Assembly: GCA_029834535.1 (NCBI GenBank)
Contig: JAQMWT010000490.1
Span: 1 to 64,000 of the forward strand
Direction: 5' to 3'
DNA from: Chrysophaeum taylorii
Lineage: Eukaryota; Sar; Pelagophyceae; Pelagomonadales; Pelagomonadaceae
DNA: 64,000 bases
A program made the translations under genes and the position numbers. This document shows positions 22,948-32,648 of the stretch, piece after piece. The stretch's first letter is position 1; the number at the start of each line of letters is the position of its first letter. Below the pieces are notes generated by a model. That model saw only the letters and a list, made by a program, of their open reading frames with translations. It searched no databases and had not been told where the DNA came from.

Positions 22948-23905
22948 TTGGTGGCGGGCATTTATTGCGTGAGACTAGCGATAACTGCGACGTGTGGCTG
23001 TGGCGTGACAGAACTTCATTTGCATATGACAGCATGCAGGATAAAATCGAGCGAGGGTGGGATGCTGAAACTTGAGAGGTGTGACCTGCGAGAGACTGAC
23101 GGAGGAGCGTGGGAGGCTCTGAATTGCATTGATGACGGAACTTAGTGTCATCACAAATCGTCGGGGATTTGGTCGTCGGGAGTCGCGTTGAAGCGGGGAG
23201 GAACGACGAATACTCATCAGGTCTTGGCGTGTGACAGAGGTCCTTAGAAAGAGGGACTTCGGTACGTGCCTTGAATTGAGTTCCGATGTAGCCAGAGTAG
23301 CCATAGGAGGCATAACTGATACGAATCGAAACGAATCTTGTCGTCGGTGGAAAACTAATGCGCCCTCGTAATTCGAACTGGGTGAAATCTTCGAATTGCC
23401 GGTGAGACGGAGAGACCATGATCGCGAAACGAGTGCAGAGCCGGGCGGCGGTCGGAGGAGGCGCTTCAGCGGTGGCTGCGACGACAGTATTCTGTGTATC
23501 TTGAATCAAAAGGTGCTCGGGCATCGTACTGTGCGACAAGCGAGCGTGCGTCTCAGTTGACTGTGAGTGTACCATTGGTATGGCGCAATGTTCGTAGTCT
23601 AAACGGAGAGGGGCGGTGAGCGTGCCGTCGCGAGTGCATTGTAGCCTGTGCGGTGTCTGGGCTTTAATCGGAATATGACATATGACGTCATACAAAGCGA
23701 TGGGAGCTGAATCAGACGTGATGGGACTGGCTAGTAGTGCCGGGAGCAGCATGTCGGGGGTTGCGCTCAGAGATGAGGGTGGAACGCAGTCCACTTCTAT
23801 CTTGGTTGCCGTGTGTCGCGGTACTATGGGTGTAAACAACTGGCATGAAGTAAATGCTTGTGTCTCAAACGAGAATGCGGTTATAGTCGCATGGGAAGGT
23901 TGCAT
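22631..23905 (-). CDS. Element A: hypothetical protein, 424 codons
   Basis: The ATG at 23905 overlaps the end of the upstream 650-codon frame by about 25 bases in another phase, an arrangement compatible with a frameshift. The sequence is Ser/Thr/Pro/His-rich with no recognised domain. The ELRGRISF segment resembles short segments in the neighbouring ORFs (ALRGRISI, ELRGRTFN), reflecting a short DNA repeat (CGAGGGCG core) scattered through the element. Confidence 0.4.
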   Translation of the reverse strand: MQPSHATITAFSFETQAFTSCQLFTPIVPRHTATKIEVDCVPPSSLSATPDMLLPALLASPITSDSAPIALYDVICHIPIKAQTPHRLQCTRDGTLTAPLRLDYEHCAIPMVHSQSTETHARLSHSTMPEHLLIQDTQNTVVAATAEAPPPTAARLCTRFAIMVSPSHRQFEDFTQFELRGRISFPPTTRFVSIRISYASYGYSGYIGTQFKARTEVPLSKDLCHTPRPDEYSSFLPASTRLPTTKSPTICDDTKFRHQCNSEPPTLLRQSLAGHTSQVSASHPRSILSCMLSYANEVLSRHSHTSQLSLVSRNKCPPPNDSRTQSPLHTSFHVPPSTMLDVEALHHYGSVTTQLHAKSSSSSDHISHLSTLLSESCFGHSSDCTSVLRSYDALGSLLSVRTAGSILQNSEPNSCQFAPSRRFP

Positions 23906-25833
23906 TTTGTCTCTGCTGCAGTCAAATGCTTTGGAGGTTGCATTTTGTCTGTGCTGCAGTCAAATGCTTTGGAGGAAACCAATGGAGAAACCACGAGCAC
24001 ATGGGTGGCGTCTGGTGGCCAAAGTTCCTGTGGGAGTGGTTGAGGTGACTCCGAAGTAGGATTCCTTCTTGGGTATGACTCAAGCGTTGCAATGAGTTCA
24101 TGCTCGAGATCATAGTCGTCCATTAGATGACTTGAGGTGGTCGCGAATGAGCGATGCGTCGACCTGGTGTCAGGGGAGACCGAGATGGTGCAGTGACCTG
24201 ACTGGCTGAGGTAGCCGTGCTGGTAAGATTCCAGCGGGTGCGCATAACTCTGCAGAGTCGTGCAGGGAGGCGATATCGTCTGTGCTAATGCGGATTGCAG
24301 CGACAGGGAAGGGTCAGGTGCCTGGGAGGCTGAAAGGCGGCCTTTGTCTTCCAGAGGCGAAGGGAACAAGCAAAGCTGTAGCTTCGTCTCGTCGTGATCG
24401 GATAGGCGCAATGAGCTTGTGCGCATGATCGTGGTGCGCTTACCTGTGTCTTCATGATGTACCTTTGTGTCCTGTGGTGGTGCTTCTGCGAGCGGGACAT
24501 TTCTTTGGGATTGGTCCATCGGATGGGGGGCATCAGCTATGAATGAGACAGGAGCCAGTAGCAGTGCAATGTCAGGTGACAGAACGTGTGCGTGGTCGAG
24601 TAATTGAGCGTTGGACCTGAGCATCGTCGGCATAGTCTGGAACCGTGCTGTGCAGTTGGTTTGCTTTGTCTCGTCTGCTACATCAATGAGCTGGCTGGTG
24701 TAGCTTGCCGTTGTGGTCTTATCTTTCGTCTTGTCGTCCAATAGAGACTGCGAGATAGTACTCGTTGCTATGTGCGAGACTTTAAGTAGCTGTTGAGCAG
24801 CTGTTGAGAGCTGAGTGCTTTCTTGTCTGGCAGTTTCTGTGGCTTTGGAGTTCCAGAGACATGATTGCGCAGCTTCAGACGTCTTGGCATTGGGGATTGC
24901 CATAAAGTAACTCGTAAGTTCAAAGTCGGACGTCGGAAAATGCATCGAAAGACCTGTGAGGTCACCAATTGAAATACGCCCTCGTAAGGCGTGCGCGACG
25001 TGGTGCGGGGGGGAGCGACTTATGTTGGTGATCTGAAGGTCGTGAGATACGTTGCGGCGCGGAGCGTCGGTGGAAATGACGAGTGTCGTGGTGTTAGAGG
25101 CGGTGACGCGGAGAGCATCGAAAAGCGTGTCATGCTCCAAGAGCAAAAGCGCGTGATGCGGGTGGTCCGAAGTCAGTGCCAAAAGGAGTGTGGCTCGCGG
25201 CTGACCTGTCTGCAAGGTAGGGCAGATGGGCGCGTGAGCTGAGATCCCGTGGTGGAGAGTATCCGGCCTGAAATGCTTGGGGTCCAGTGCGGGAATTCGA
25301 AAAGAGGGGTCGCCGAAGGAGAGTACAGTAGAACCAAAGGCGATGAAAGGGTCAGTCCTGCTGGGTGCATCCTCAATAGCGGAGATGCTGGGACCAGAGC
25401 AGAGAGTGCCGTAGTGACCAGGGTTGCCCTTAGGCGTGTAGAGCATTCGAAGGTGCGGGCATGTGACATGCGTCCTCAAATGAGGAGTGACGTGCTGAGC
25501 GGTAAGACGCTTTTGAGGGAGGCATCGTACGTGACTTGGGTGCATGTTTGTGGTGGAGCCGGCAGCTGACGTGGAACGTTTGTCGTGCATTCCAGTGATG
25601 CGAAAATGCTTACAGAAGTGGTTCAGTTGGAGCGAGTCTGTGTATAGTGCGCGGAGAATGTTTCCTGAGAGCGCAACGTTGATTTTCCGGAGGCAGCGCA
25701 AGTGTGTGGCGTCCAGAAGAGAGCTATGCAAGGGGACATAAAGGGCCGAAGTGGTCGCGATGGAATCGTGCATAGTTAGCGGCTGATCGGGTCGTTCAGA
25801 ACTCTCGAAATCTGTGTCTGTTACTGCGGCCAT
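23881..25833 (-). CDS. Element A: hypothetical protein, 650 codons
   Basis: This is the longest single ATG-initiated frame in element A. Composition is Ser, Thr, His, Leu and Pro-rich, mostly low complexity. There are no retropepsin, integrase, RT or methyltransferase motifs. Near its end a segment of about 27 bp is imperfectly duplicated (plus-strand TTGCATTTTGTCT...TGCTGCAGTCAAATG at 23899-23962). The role is unknown. It sits where pol would be in an autonomous element. Confidence 0.45.
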   Translation of the reverse strand: MAAVTDTDFESSERPDQPLTMHDSIATTSALYVPLHSSLLDATHLRCLRKINVALSGNILRALYTDSLQLNHFCKHFRITGMHDKRSTSAAGSTTNMHPSHVRCLPQKRLTAQHVTPHLRTHVTCPHLRMLYTPKGNPGHYGTLCSGPSISAIEDAPSRTDPFIAFGSTVLSFGDPSFRIPALDPKHFRPDTLHHGISAHAPICPTLQTGQPRATLLLALTSDHPHHALLLLEHDTLFDALRVTASNTTTLVISTDAPRRNVSHDLQITNISRSPPHHVAHALRGRISIGDLTGLSMHFPTSDFELTSYFMAIPNAKTSEAAQSCLWNSKATETARQESTQLSTAAQQLLKVSHIATSTISQSLLDDKTKDKTTTASYTSQLIDVADETKQTNCTARFQTMPTMLRSNAQLLDHAHVLSPDIALLLAPVSFIADAPHPMDQSQRNVPLAEAPPQDTKVHHEDTGKRTTIMRTSSLRLSDHDETKLQLCLFPSPLEDKGRLSASQAPDPSLSLQSALAQTISPPCTTLQSYAHPLESYQHGYLSQSGHCTISVSPDTRSTHRSFATTSSHLMDDYDLEHELIATLESYPRRNPTSESPQPLPQELWPPDATHVLVVSPLVSSKAFDCSTDKMQPPKHLTAAETKCNLPMRL

Positions 25834-26830
25834 GGGGAAAGCTTTCCAGAAGCTTGGTCGCGGGAGACATGAGGATCGGCAGCCGAAAGGATTGCGTCCT
25901 CTGACTGAAAGTTGTGGAGCGGGTGATCAGGTGCTGCGACTGGTGCTCGTGCGAGGACACATGGTGGTCGCAGATGGGTCCATGCAACCTGGTGGGCAAT
26001 GTCATCCAGTGCATCCGGCCGGGAAGGTGGATGGTGGGTGCAGCAGCGAGCGCCGGTGAGCGGCAGTGCGCGCCTGTCTTCGAGGAGGGGGGGCGGCGAG
26101 GCGGAACCAGCTTCGAAGTGATCGGAAGCTGCTGATCGAGAGATATCGAATAAGGCGGGAATGCCCTGTGAATCTGAGCTGATACCTGCAGGTGCGGTGA
26201 GTGCCTGCGAGTATGGTGACCGTGGGATCGCTGACAGCGTGTCTTGTCCTTGTGGATACGGCATTGCGGGGTCATTGGTGCTGCTTGGATCAGGCGGCTG
26301 ATCTGGAATGGTCGAGGAGACCATCTTCGAGACTAGTGAAGTGTCTCTTGCTTCTTCGCTGTATGCATCATACCAGGGGGCTGAATCGGAGGGGATGTTG
26401 TCAGTGGCCTGCGGCTCTTGTGCCTGGGGCATAGAATACGGCGGAGCCTTAGGTTATTGGGTGTGGTTGCCATAGTCGATGTAGGCATAATACTCGGGAG
26501 CATCTCGAGGTGTCTTGTTCTTTGACTTGTCGAAAGTGGGATCGAGGTGGCTTGGTGTTTCTTCGACAAGACTGCTTCCTGGGTCGTGGTGCCCGAAGAG
26601 AGAAGAAGCCCTTGTCTTGGCAGCATGATGGTGAGCATGACCATCAGGGAAAGGGCTGTCTTTTGATAATTCGGAACTTGTCGACTCTTGATGTTGGTGG
26701 TCTTGTTTCTTGGTGGGACTTTGCACGTGGTGATCGTCGCTGGTGGTAGGGGTACGGTCGCCGGTGTTGAATGTACGCCCTCGCAACTCGGACGCGGGGA
26801 TGTGGTCGAGTTGGAATGAACCAGGTGGCT
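25821..26830 (-). pseudogene. Element A: acidic/Pro-rich segment with one in-frame stop
   Basis: One phase is open from about 26830 to 25821 except for a TAA at 26454-26456 just upstream of an ATG at 26432. The peptide is rich in Ser, Pro, Asp and His (EYYAYIDYGNH, then SAPWYDAYSEEARD). It follows the coiled-coil frame upstream after an apparent phase change near 26830. It may be the C-terminal part of the gag-like protein. Confidence 0.35.
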
Positions 26831-28569
26831 GATAAGGCGAGCGGGTGCAAAGGAGATGCCAGAGAGGCGAAGAGTGATTTGGTAGAGGAGGAGGGGCCAG
26901 AGATGGCGGGGGGTTGAGAACAGAGAGACGGAGTGGGTGGTGAACCAGGAGAACCGGGTCCAGGGCATCCGTGGAGGTGGTGATGATACTCGGGGAGAAT
27001 CGGGGGAGAGGCATTGGAGGTTGGTTCGGAAGGGGATGAAGGTTGGTTGTGGATGGGGAAAGGAGGTAAAAGATGCGATGCAGCATCTTGGGTGGGGTGG
27101 GTGGCATCCAAGGAGGTGAGAATGGTTTGGAGGACGGCGTTGGTTTCAAGGTGGGAGTTGCGGATGTCAGCGTGGGCAGTTTCGAGTGCCTTGAGCTGGG
27201 TGTGGGTGAGATGGAGTTCAGCGTGGGTGGAGACCAGTTCGTCGGCTTGGATGGCGAGCTGGGCAGTGGCGAAAGCCAGGGCGGCGTCGGTGATGGTGAG
27301 TGTGGCGGCTGCGGAGGACAAAGCGTCATCCTTGCGAATGAGCATGGCCTTGGTTGCGGCCAATTCAGCGGTTTGGGAGCGGAACGCAGCCTTGGTGGCG
27401 GCCAACTCGCGTTGGAGCGCAGACGGAGGTGCATTGGAACTTTGAGAAAGGAGGTGGAGTGTTGCTTGGGTGGAGACGGAGGAATGGTCGTAGTCGTGGA
27501 GTGCGTAGTCACGCGGGTGGTGCAAATCGGGGGAACAGCGACTGTCGAAAGGTGATGAAGGTCTGTCAGGAGGGTCCGATGGTTGGGCTGCAGTAGCTTG
27601 AGCCGCGGAAGGAGCTGGGGTAGGGATGGAAGTGCCGGGGCCGTCGTGGCCGTAGGTGGCATGGTCTTGTGGATGGAGAGGAAAGTCTCGAGGAGAATGA
27701 CTTGCGGATGATGATGGATATCGAACAAGGGAATCCGACAGTGGGGCGGCAGGAGCCTGAGCCGCGGTGGGGGCTTGGTCAGGGATGACGGTGCCGGGGC
27801 CGTCATGGCCGTAGGTGGCATGATCATCAAGGAGCTGAGTGGTGCGGCGAGGGGGTTGACGAGGATGTTGGGGAATTCGTATAGATGGTGTAGCGGGAGT
27901 CGCCGATAATGGGGGGTTAGGCTCCAGTGAAGGAGGTGGAGGCTCCGGTGGGGTTGGTGGAGTGAAGGGAGTAATGTTTAGTGGTGGTGGAGTGTGCAAC
28001 ATTGCTGGTGCGATATTCGAACAAGGTGGAGTGTCCTCGTGAATGTGGGGTGTGCCACGTTGTGGAGTAACCTTGGCTATGCCTGGGTCCGGAGGGAAGG
28101 CAGTGGGGTCTGAGACTTTGCCGTGGGGTGTTTGACATCCGGTGGGGTTGTCTGCGGGAGGTGGGTTCTGTTCATGTTATAGAACGTTTTGAACAGTAGG
28201 AGGGGGGGTGACCATCGAGATGATCGGGTCTTGGGTCGCGACTTCGTGAGAAGTTTGCTTGTGCTTGAGGGGAGTTGCCGGAAGAACAGCTGGTTGGGGA
28301 GCTTGTTCAAGTTGCTCGTCTTGATCGAGTTGCACGTCTTGATCAAGTTGCTCGTCTCGAGCTGCGATTGCGGCAGCGAATTTTTCGGCGAGCGCAGCTT
28401 TTTCGGCAGCGTGTTTGGCTCTTAAGGCAGCGTTATCGGCGGCGATTCTGGCTAAGAAATTAGCTTTGAGCCGCTGGCAATCGGCGGCGAACTGATGCAT
28501 GAGAGCTTGTTGTGTAGCGAATCGCGTCGCTACTTCCAGACTCGGGACTTGTGGGTCGTGAGTCGCCAT
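26644..28569 (-). pseudogene. Element A: gag-like coiled-coil protein with one TAA
   Basis: The ATG at 28569 lies 220 bases inside the 5' LTR. The first 130 codons encode an Ala/Glu/Lys/Gln-rich coiled coil (LRAKHAAEKAALAEKFAAA) and the repeat LDQDVQLDQDEQLEQ. A TAA at 28177-28179 interrupts the frame, which stays open to 26644. This second part has Pro-rich sequence, two HATYGHDGPGT repeats (about 27640-27840) and a long Ala/Thr/Leu heptad-like region (about 27130-27430). The position and coiled-coil start resemble the gag of element B, so I infer a gag-like structural protein, without sequence proof. Confidence 0.5.
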
Positions 28570-28788
28570 CGTTTTCGGGTTGCGTTTTGCGCGTGTTGTT
28601 TGCCTTTCACACTTTGTTCACACTTTTTCACCAGTAGCAAGCGATGAGACTTGACTACGGTCTTAAAGTTTCAGGAACTTCAGGAGACTGCTCTTGCCTG
28701 GAAATCCTGAGTCTTTGTCCGAGACGTCGATCGAGATCGATGTCTTTCGGAGAACGTTTCTCTACCAGTACCGGACTGGGTCCAAACC

Positions 28789-29008
28789 TAGAGAACAGTA
28801 AAAATCACTGTGCCTCTGGTAGAGAATGGTGGCAGTGGTAGTGCTGCCTTTCGACCTGTCTTCTACCGACACAAAGAGCAGCACGGTGTTCGACGCAGCG
28901 ATTTTGGGGTTGTTTAGTGTGAGAGTGAGGTCGAGGGGGGGGGTCCTAATTTAGTGTGAGGGTCGAGGGGGGAGGGGTCCTAACCCTAAATAGAATTTTC
29001 TATCTCTA
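28789..29008 (-). repeat. 5' LTR of element A
   Basis: This is the 220-bp copy. It exceeds its partner because a block around TTTAGTGTGAG...GGTCCTAA (about 28912-28949) is tandemly duplicated at about 28949-28982. Just inside it the minus strand reads GGTTTGGACCCAGTCCGGTA, matching the position and much of the sequence that follows the LTR of element B. This is the candidate primer-binding region. Confidence 0.88.
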
Positions 29009-29013
29009 AAGAC

Positions 29014-30895
29014 AGACAGACAAACAGACAAACATCTGTCGATTAGTAGTAAGGAAGTAAGGCCAAGTCGGGTTTTTTCCGGCCCTTTTCTCGGGGGGCA
29101 AGCCCCCCGAAACCCCCGAGAATTGGGGGGCTCTGCCCCCCAAACCCCTCGCCGGGGGATGTCCCCCGAGGAGGTAGACAGGGATGAGGCGGCGGAGAAT
29201 GGAGCGCGCACCGTTTTGGAGTTGAGTGGGCGTGCGTTTCGAGGGAGCACGACGGAGATGTATCCGTGTGGTCGATGGTGGCCGATGGTGTAGACGTAGA
29301 TACCGGACGCGCCGTCGCGGTCGACGGTCGAAAGGTTCTCGCAGCGAGGACGGCCGCTGCGGGAAGAGCGAGGCGTGGCCGTGGAAGCGGGCTTCGCCGT
29401 AGACGCGAGCGGGGAGGTCTTCGTCTCCGTCGGCGATGGCCAGAGCGCGGCCACGGGCGGTCGTCGTGGACGCGCGCGGGCGCACAGCCGGTCGTCGGCG
29501 CGCGGCGCGCTCGTCGCGGTCGTCGCCGCGTTGTTCCTGGTCTTCGATCCGTAGGCGCTCCAGCTGTAGGTCGCGAGGTTTGCGATGGCCAGAGCGCGGC
29601 CAGTCCCAGGACGTGGCGCGACCACCGTCGACCAAGGCGAAATCGCGGTCGCAGACGCGTCGAGCTCGACGACGCCTCGACGAAGGCCGCGACTTTACGG
29701 CGAGCCGTTGTCGCCCGCGGGGGAGAGTCCGAGGCCGCGGTCGCGACGGCGGTGGCCGCTCGCAGCGGCGACGAAGATGCCGGCACGCATCGTATCGAAG
29801 CCCTGGCGGACGCGTCGAGCTCGACGATCGGCGGCGCGCCGCGAAGTTTTTTTTCGGGTTGGTCGACTGGACGTCAACCCGCGGGCGAGTCCGAGTCCGC
29901 GGTCGCGACGGCGCTGGCCGCTCGCAGCGGCGACGAAGCCGCCGGCACGCATCGTATCGAAGGTCAAACGGTCTTGGATCCACCGAGTCGACGGTCGAGT
30001 CTCGTTCGGTCGCGCGCGTTCTCGAGGACGTCCCGTCGGAAGAGCGAGTCGTGGCCGTGGAAGCGGGCTTTGACCGCAGACGCGCGCGCGGCAAGCCCTT
30101 GTCGATTTCGGTGGCCGGTCTCGCAGCGGCGACGAAGACGCCGGGACGCATCGCGCGCGTACCGAAGAGTTCGCGCGTAAAAAAGGCGAAATCGCGTCGC
30201 ATTTTTGCGCGCGCCAGAACCCGGAAAGAACCCCGAAAGGAAAACGCCGGCATGCCATGCCGGCGTCGAGGCTCGCGTCCCTGGCTCGAGCGTGTCGTCC
30301 CGTTTGCCGGGCGAAGGCTCCATCGCCGTCGCACCCGCCAACCTTACTTCAAAAAAGATCGGCCGAGGGTTTGCATAGCAAAAAAAGAGGAAGAAGGGTA
30401 AGGGTTTTCTTTTAAAAATACTAAGGGTTTTCTTCTTCGATATACTCTCGATGTTTACGACTACCAGCGTCCAATTTACTACGGGATTCGAACTCCAAAC
30501 CAGGGACCTAGGCGCACCACGTACCCGAAAATCGTCTTCACCCACACTCCCCAGGCTACACAGCATACAAATCGACCACCAGGATCCGAAATCGAGACGT
30601 ACGTACCGCACCCCTCCCCTGATTCTCGCTCAAACCTCTTCGCTCTCTCCGATACTACAACGCTCTCACCTGATGCCATGAAGAAAACATTTTATAAATA
30701 GCAACGCTTGGGGCACATACATTAGCAAAAGAACAGAAAGTAGGTCGCGGGTGAAGCGTTTTGAAATAAATCGGCTTTACAAAACGCAGATTTTGTCGGC
30801 CCGTTTCGAGCATACATGCTGGTTTGAACAGAAAGTATAGGTCCGGTAATCTCGAGTGACTCACTGACACACGTTTCCCAATTAATTATTGTGGA
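29014..30895 (+). repeat. GC-rich composite repeat, modules M1-M3-M4
   Basis: After 30 bp of Rep1 terminus comes the hairpin head M1 (about 29060-29165), in which GGGGGGC pairs with GCCCCCC. M3 (about 29165-30370) is CpG-rich and built from internal repeats. M4 (about 30371-30895) carries CTAAGGGTTTTCTTCTTCGA, GATCCGAA...GAGACGTACG, AACATTTTATAAATAGCA and CCCAATTAATTATTGTGGAC. Frames up to about 440 codons are open in M3 on both strands, a consequence of high GC. I do not call a gene. Confidence 0.8.
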
Positions 30896-32640
30896 CTAGT
30901 AAGGCCAAGTCGGGTTTTTCCCGGCCTTTTCTCGGGGGGCAAGCCCCCCGAACCCCCCGAGAATTGGGGGGCTCTGCCCCCCAAAACCCCCCGCCGGGGG
31001 ACACCCCCGGACCCCCCAGCCCCCCCCGGGCCTCTGCGGGCGCGCACCGACTCGGGTGCGGACCAAAAACGCCGTCGCACGCCGTGGAAACGCTTTTTTT
31101 TTCGTCATTTTCGCTTCTTGAACATGTTCAGATCCGTTATGAGGGTTTCTGGTAGAGCGTGTGGCTTCTGGCGTTAAGGGTTATGCGTGTGTTATTTTCG
31201 GCTTTGCGTGCCGCGACGCGGTGGACGTGGCCTCCGACCACACGCCCGGTTTATTCTCTTTCTGTTTCGTGGGATTTCGTGGGAGGAGACAACAGGTTCA
31301 GGGTGGAGGAGGCGGACTCCTCATTGGGGAGTGTAAAGCTGAGGGAATATAGGGTGTAGTAGTCTTTTATTAATATCCATGGTGCGAGTTCGAGGAGGTA
31401 GACAGGGATGAGGCGGCGGAGAATGGAGCGCGCACCGTTTTGGAGTTGAGAGGGCGTGCGTTTCGAGGGAGCACGACGGAGATTTATCCGTGTGGTCGAT
31501 GGTGGCCGATGGTGTAGACGTAGATAGCGGACGCGCCGTCGCGGTCGACGGTCGAGAGGTTCTCGCGGCGAGGACGGCCGCTGCGGGAAGAGCGAGGCGT
31601 GGCCGTGGAAGCGGGCTTCGCCGTAGACGCGAGCGGGGAGGTCTTCGTCTCCGTCGGCGATGGCCAGAGCGCGGCCACGGGCCGTCGTCGTGGACGCGCG
31701 CAGGCGCGCGGCCGGTCGTCGGCGCGCTGGCGCGCGGCGCGGTCGTCGCCGCGTTATTCCTGGTCTTCGATCCGTAGGCGCTCCAGCAGTAGGTCGCGAG
31801 GTTTGCGATTGCCAGAGCGCGGCCAGTCCCAGGACGTGGCGCGACCACCGTCGACCAAGGCGAAATCGCGGTCGCAGACGCGTCGAGCTCGACGACGCCT
31901 CGACGAAGGCCGCGACTTTACGGCGAGCCGTTGTCGCCCGCGGGGGAGAGTCCGAGGCCGCGGTCGCGACGGCGGTGGCCGCTCGCAGCGGCGACGAAGA
32001 CGCCGGCACGCATCGTATCGAAGCGCTGGCGGACGCGTCGAGCTCGACGATCGGCGGCGCGCCGCGCCGCGGAGTTTTTTTTCGGGTTGGTCGACTGGAC
32101 GTCAACCCGCGGGCGAGTCCGAGTCCGCGGTCGCGACGGCGGTGGCCGCTCGCAGCGGCGACGAAGCCGCCGGCACGCATCGTATCGAAGGTCAAACGGT
32201 GCTCGATCCACCGAGTCGACGGTCGAGTCTCGTTCGGTCGCGCGCGTTCTCGAGGACGTCCCGTCGGAAGAGCGAGTCGTGGCCGTGGAAGCGGGCTTTG
32301 ACCGTAGACGCGAGCGCGGCAAGCCCTTGTCGATTTCGGTGGCCGGTCGCAGCGGCGACGAAGACGCCGCCACGCATCGCGCGGTACCGAAGAGTTCGCG
32401 CGTAATAAAGGCGAAATCGCGTCGCATTTTTGCGCGCGCCAGAACCCCGAAAGAACATCGAAAGAAAAACCCCGGCATGCCATGCCGGCGTCGAGGCTCG
32501 CGTCCCTGGCTCGAGCGTGTCGTCCCGTTTGCCGGGCGAAGGCTCCATCGCCGTCGCGCGCGTCAACCTTACTTCAAAAAAGATCGGCCGAGGGTTTGCA
32601 TAGCAAAAAAATTTGAAGTAGGGTAAGGGTTTTCTTTTTA
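30896..32640 (+). repeat. GC-rich composite repeat, M1 and M3
   Basis: M1 hairpins lie at about 30930-31010, followed by a variant segment (31100-31380) not seen in the other copies, then a full M3 (about 31385-32600) ending at GGCCGAGGGTTTGCATAGC. M4 is replaced by an inverted Rep1 unit. The near-palindrome CCGGCATGCCATGCCGG lies at 32472-32488. Confidence 0.8.
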
Positions 32641-32648
32641 TTAGAAAC

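Larger units (their letters stand above)
20736..29008 (-). mobile_element. LTR element 'A': non-autonomous, TA...TA termini, 5-bp target duplication
   Basis: Direct repeats of 186 and 220 bp bound 8.3 kb of minus-strand ORFs. AAGAC at 20731-20735 is repeated at 29009-29013. The flanks join into a Rep1 terminus (TTTAAAGACAGACAAACA) that is seen intact at 7430-7450. The LTR ends are TAGAGA...TCTCTA instead of TG...CA and resemble those of copia element B. No RT, RNase H or integrase motif is visible inside, so it probably depends on another element. The minus strand is G-poor, which lengthens frames by composition alone. Confidence 0.85.

Noticed and set aside
23881-25833. Element A ORFs as a hidden reverse transcriptase or second methyltransferase
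   Set aside because: No LVARGF, YxDD, DxD or PCQ/ENV type motif could be found in any frame.
30660-30800. ACATTTTATAAATAGCA in M4 as a TATA-box promoter
   Set aside because: TATAAA is present in many copies but no consistent downstream gene follows; its occurrence is explained by repeat copying.
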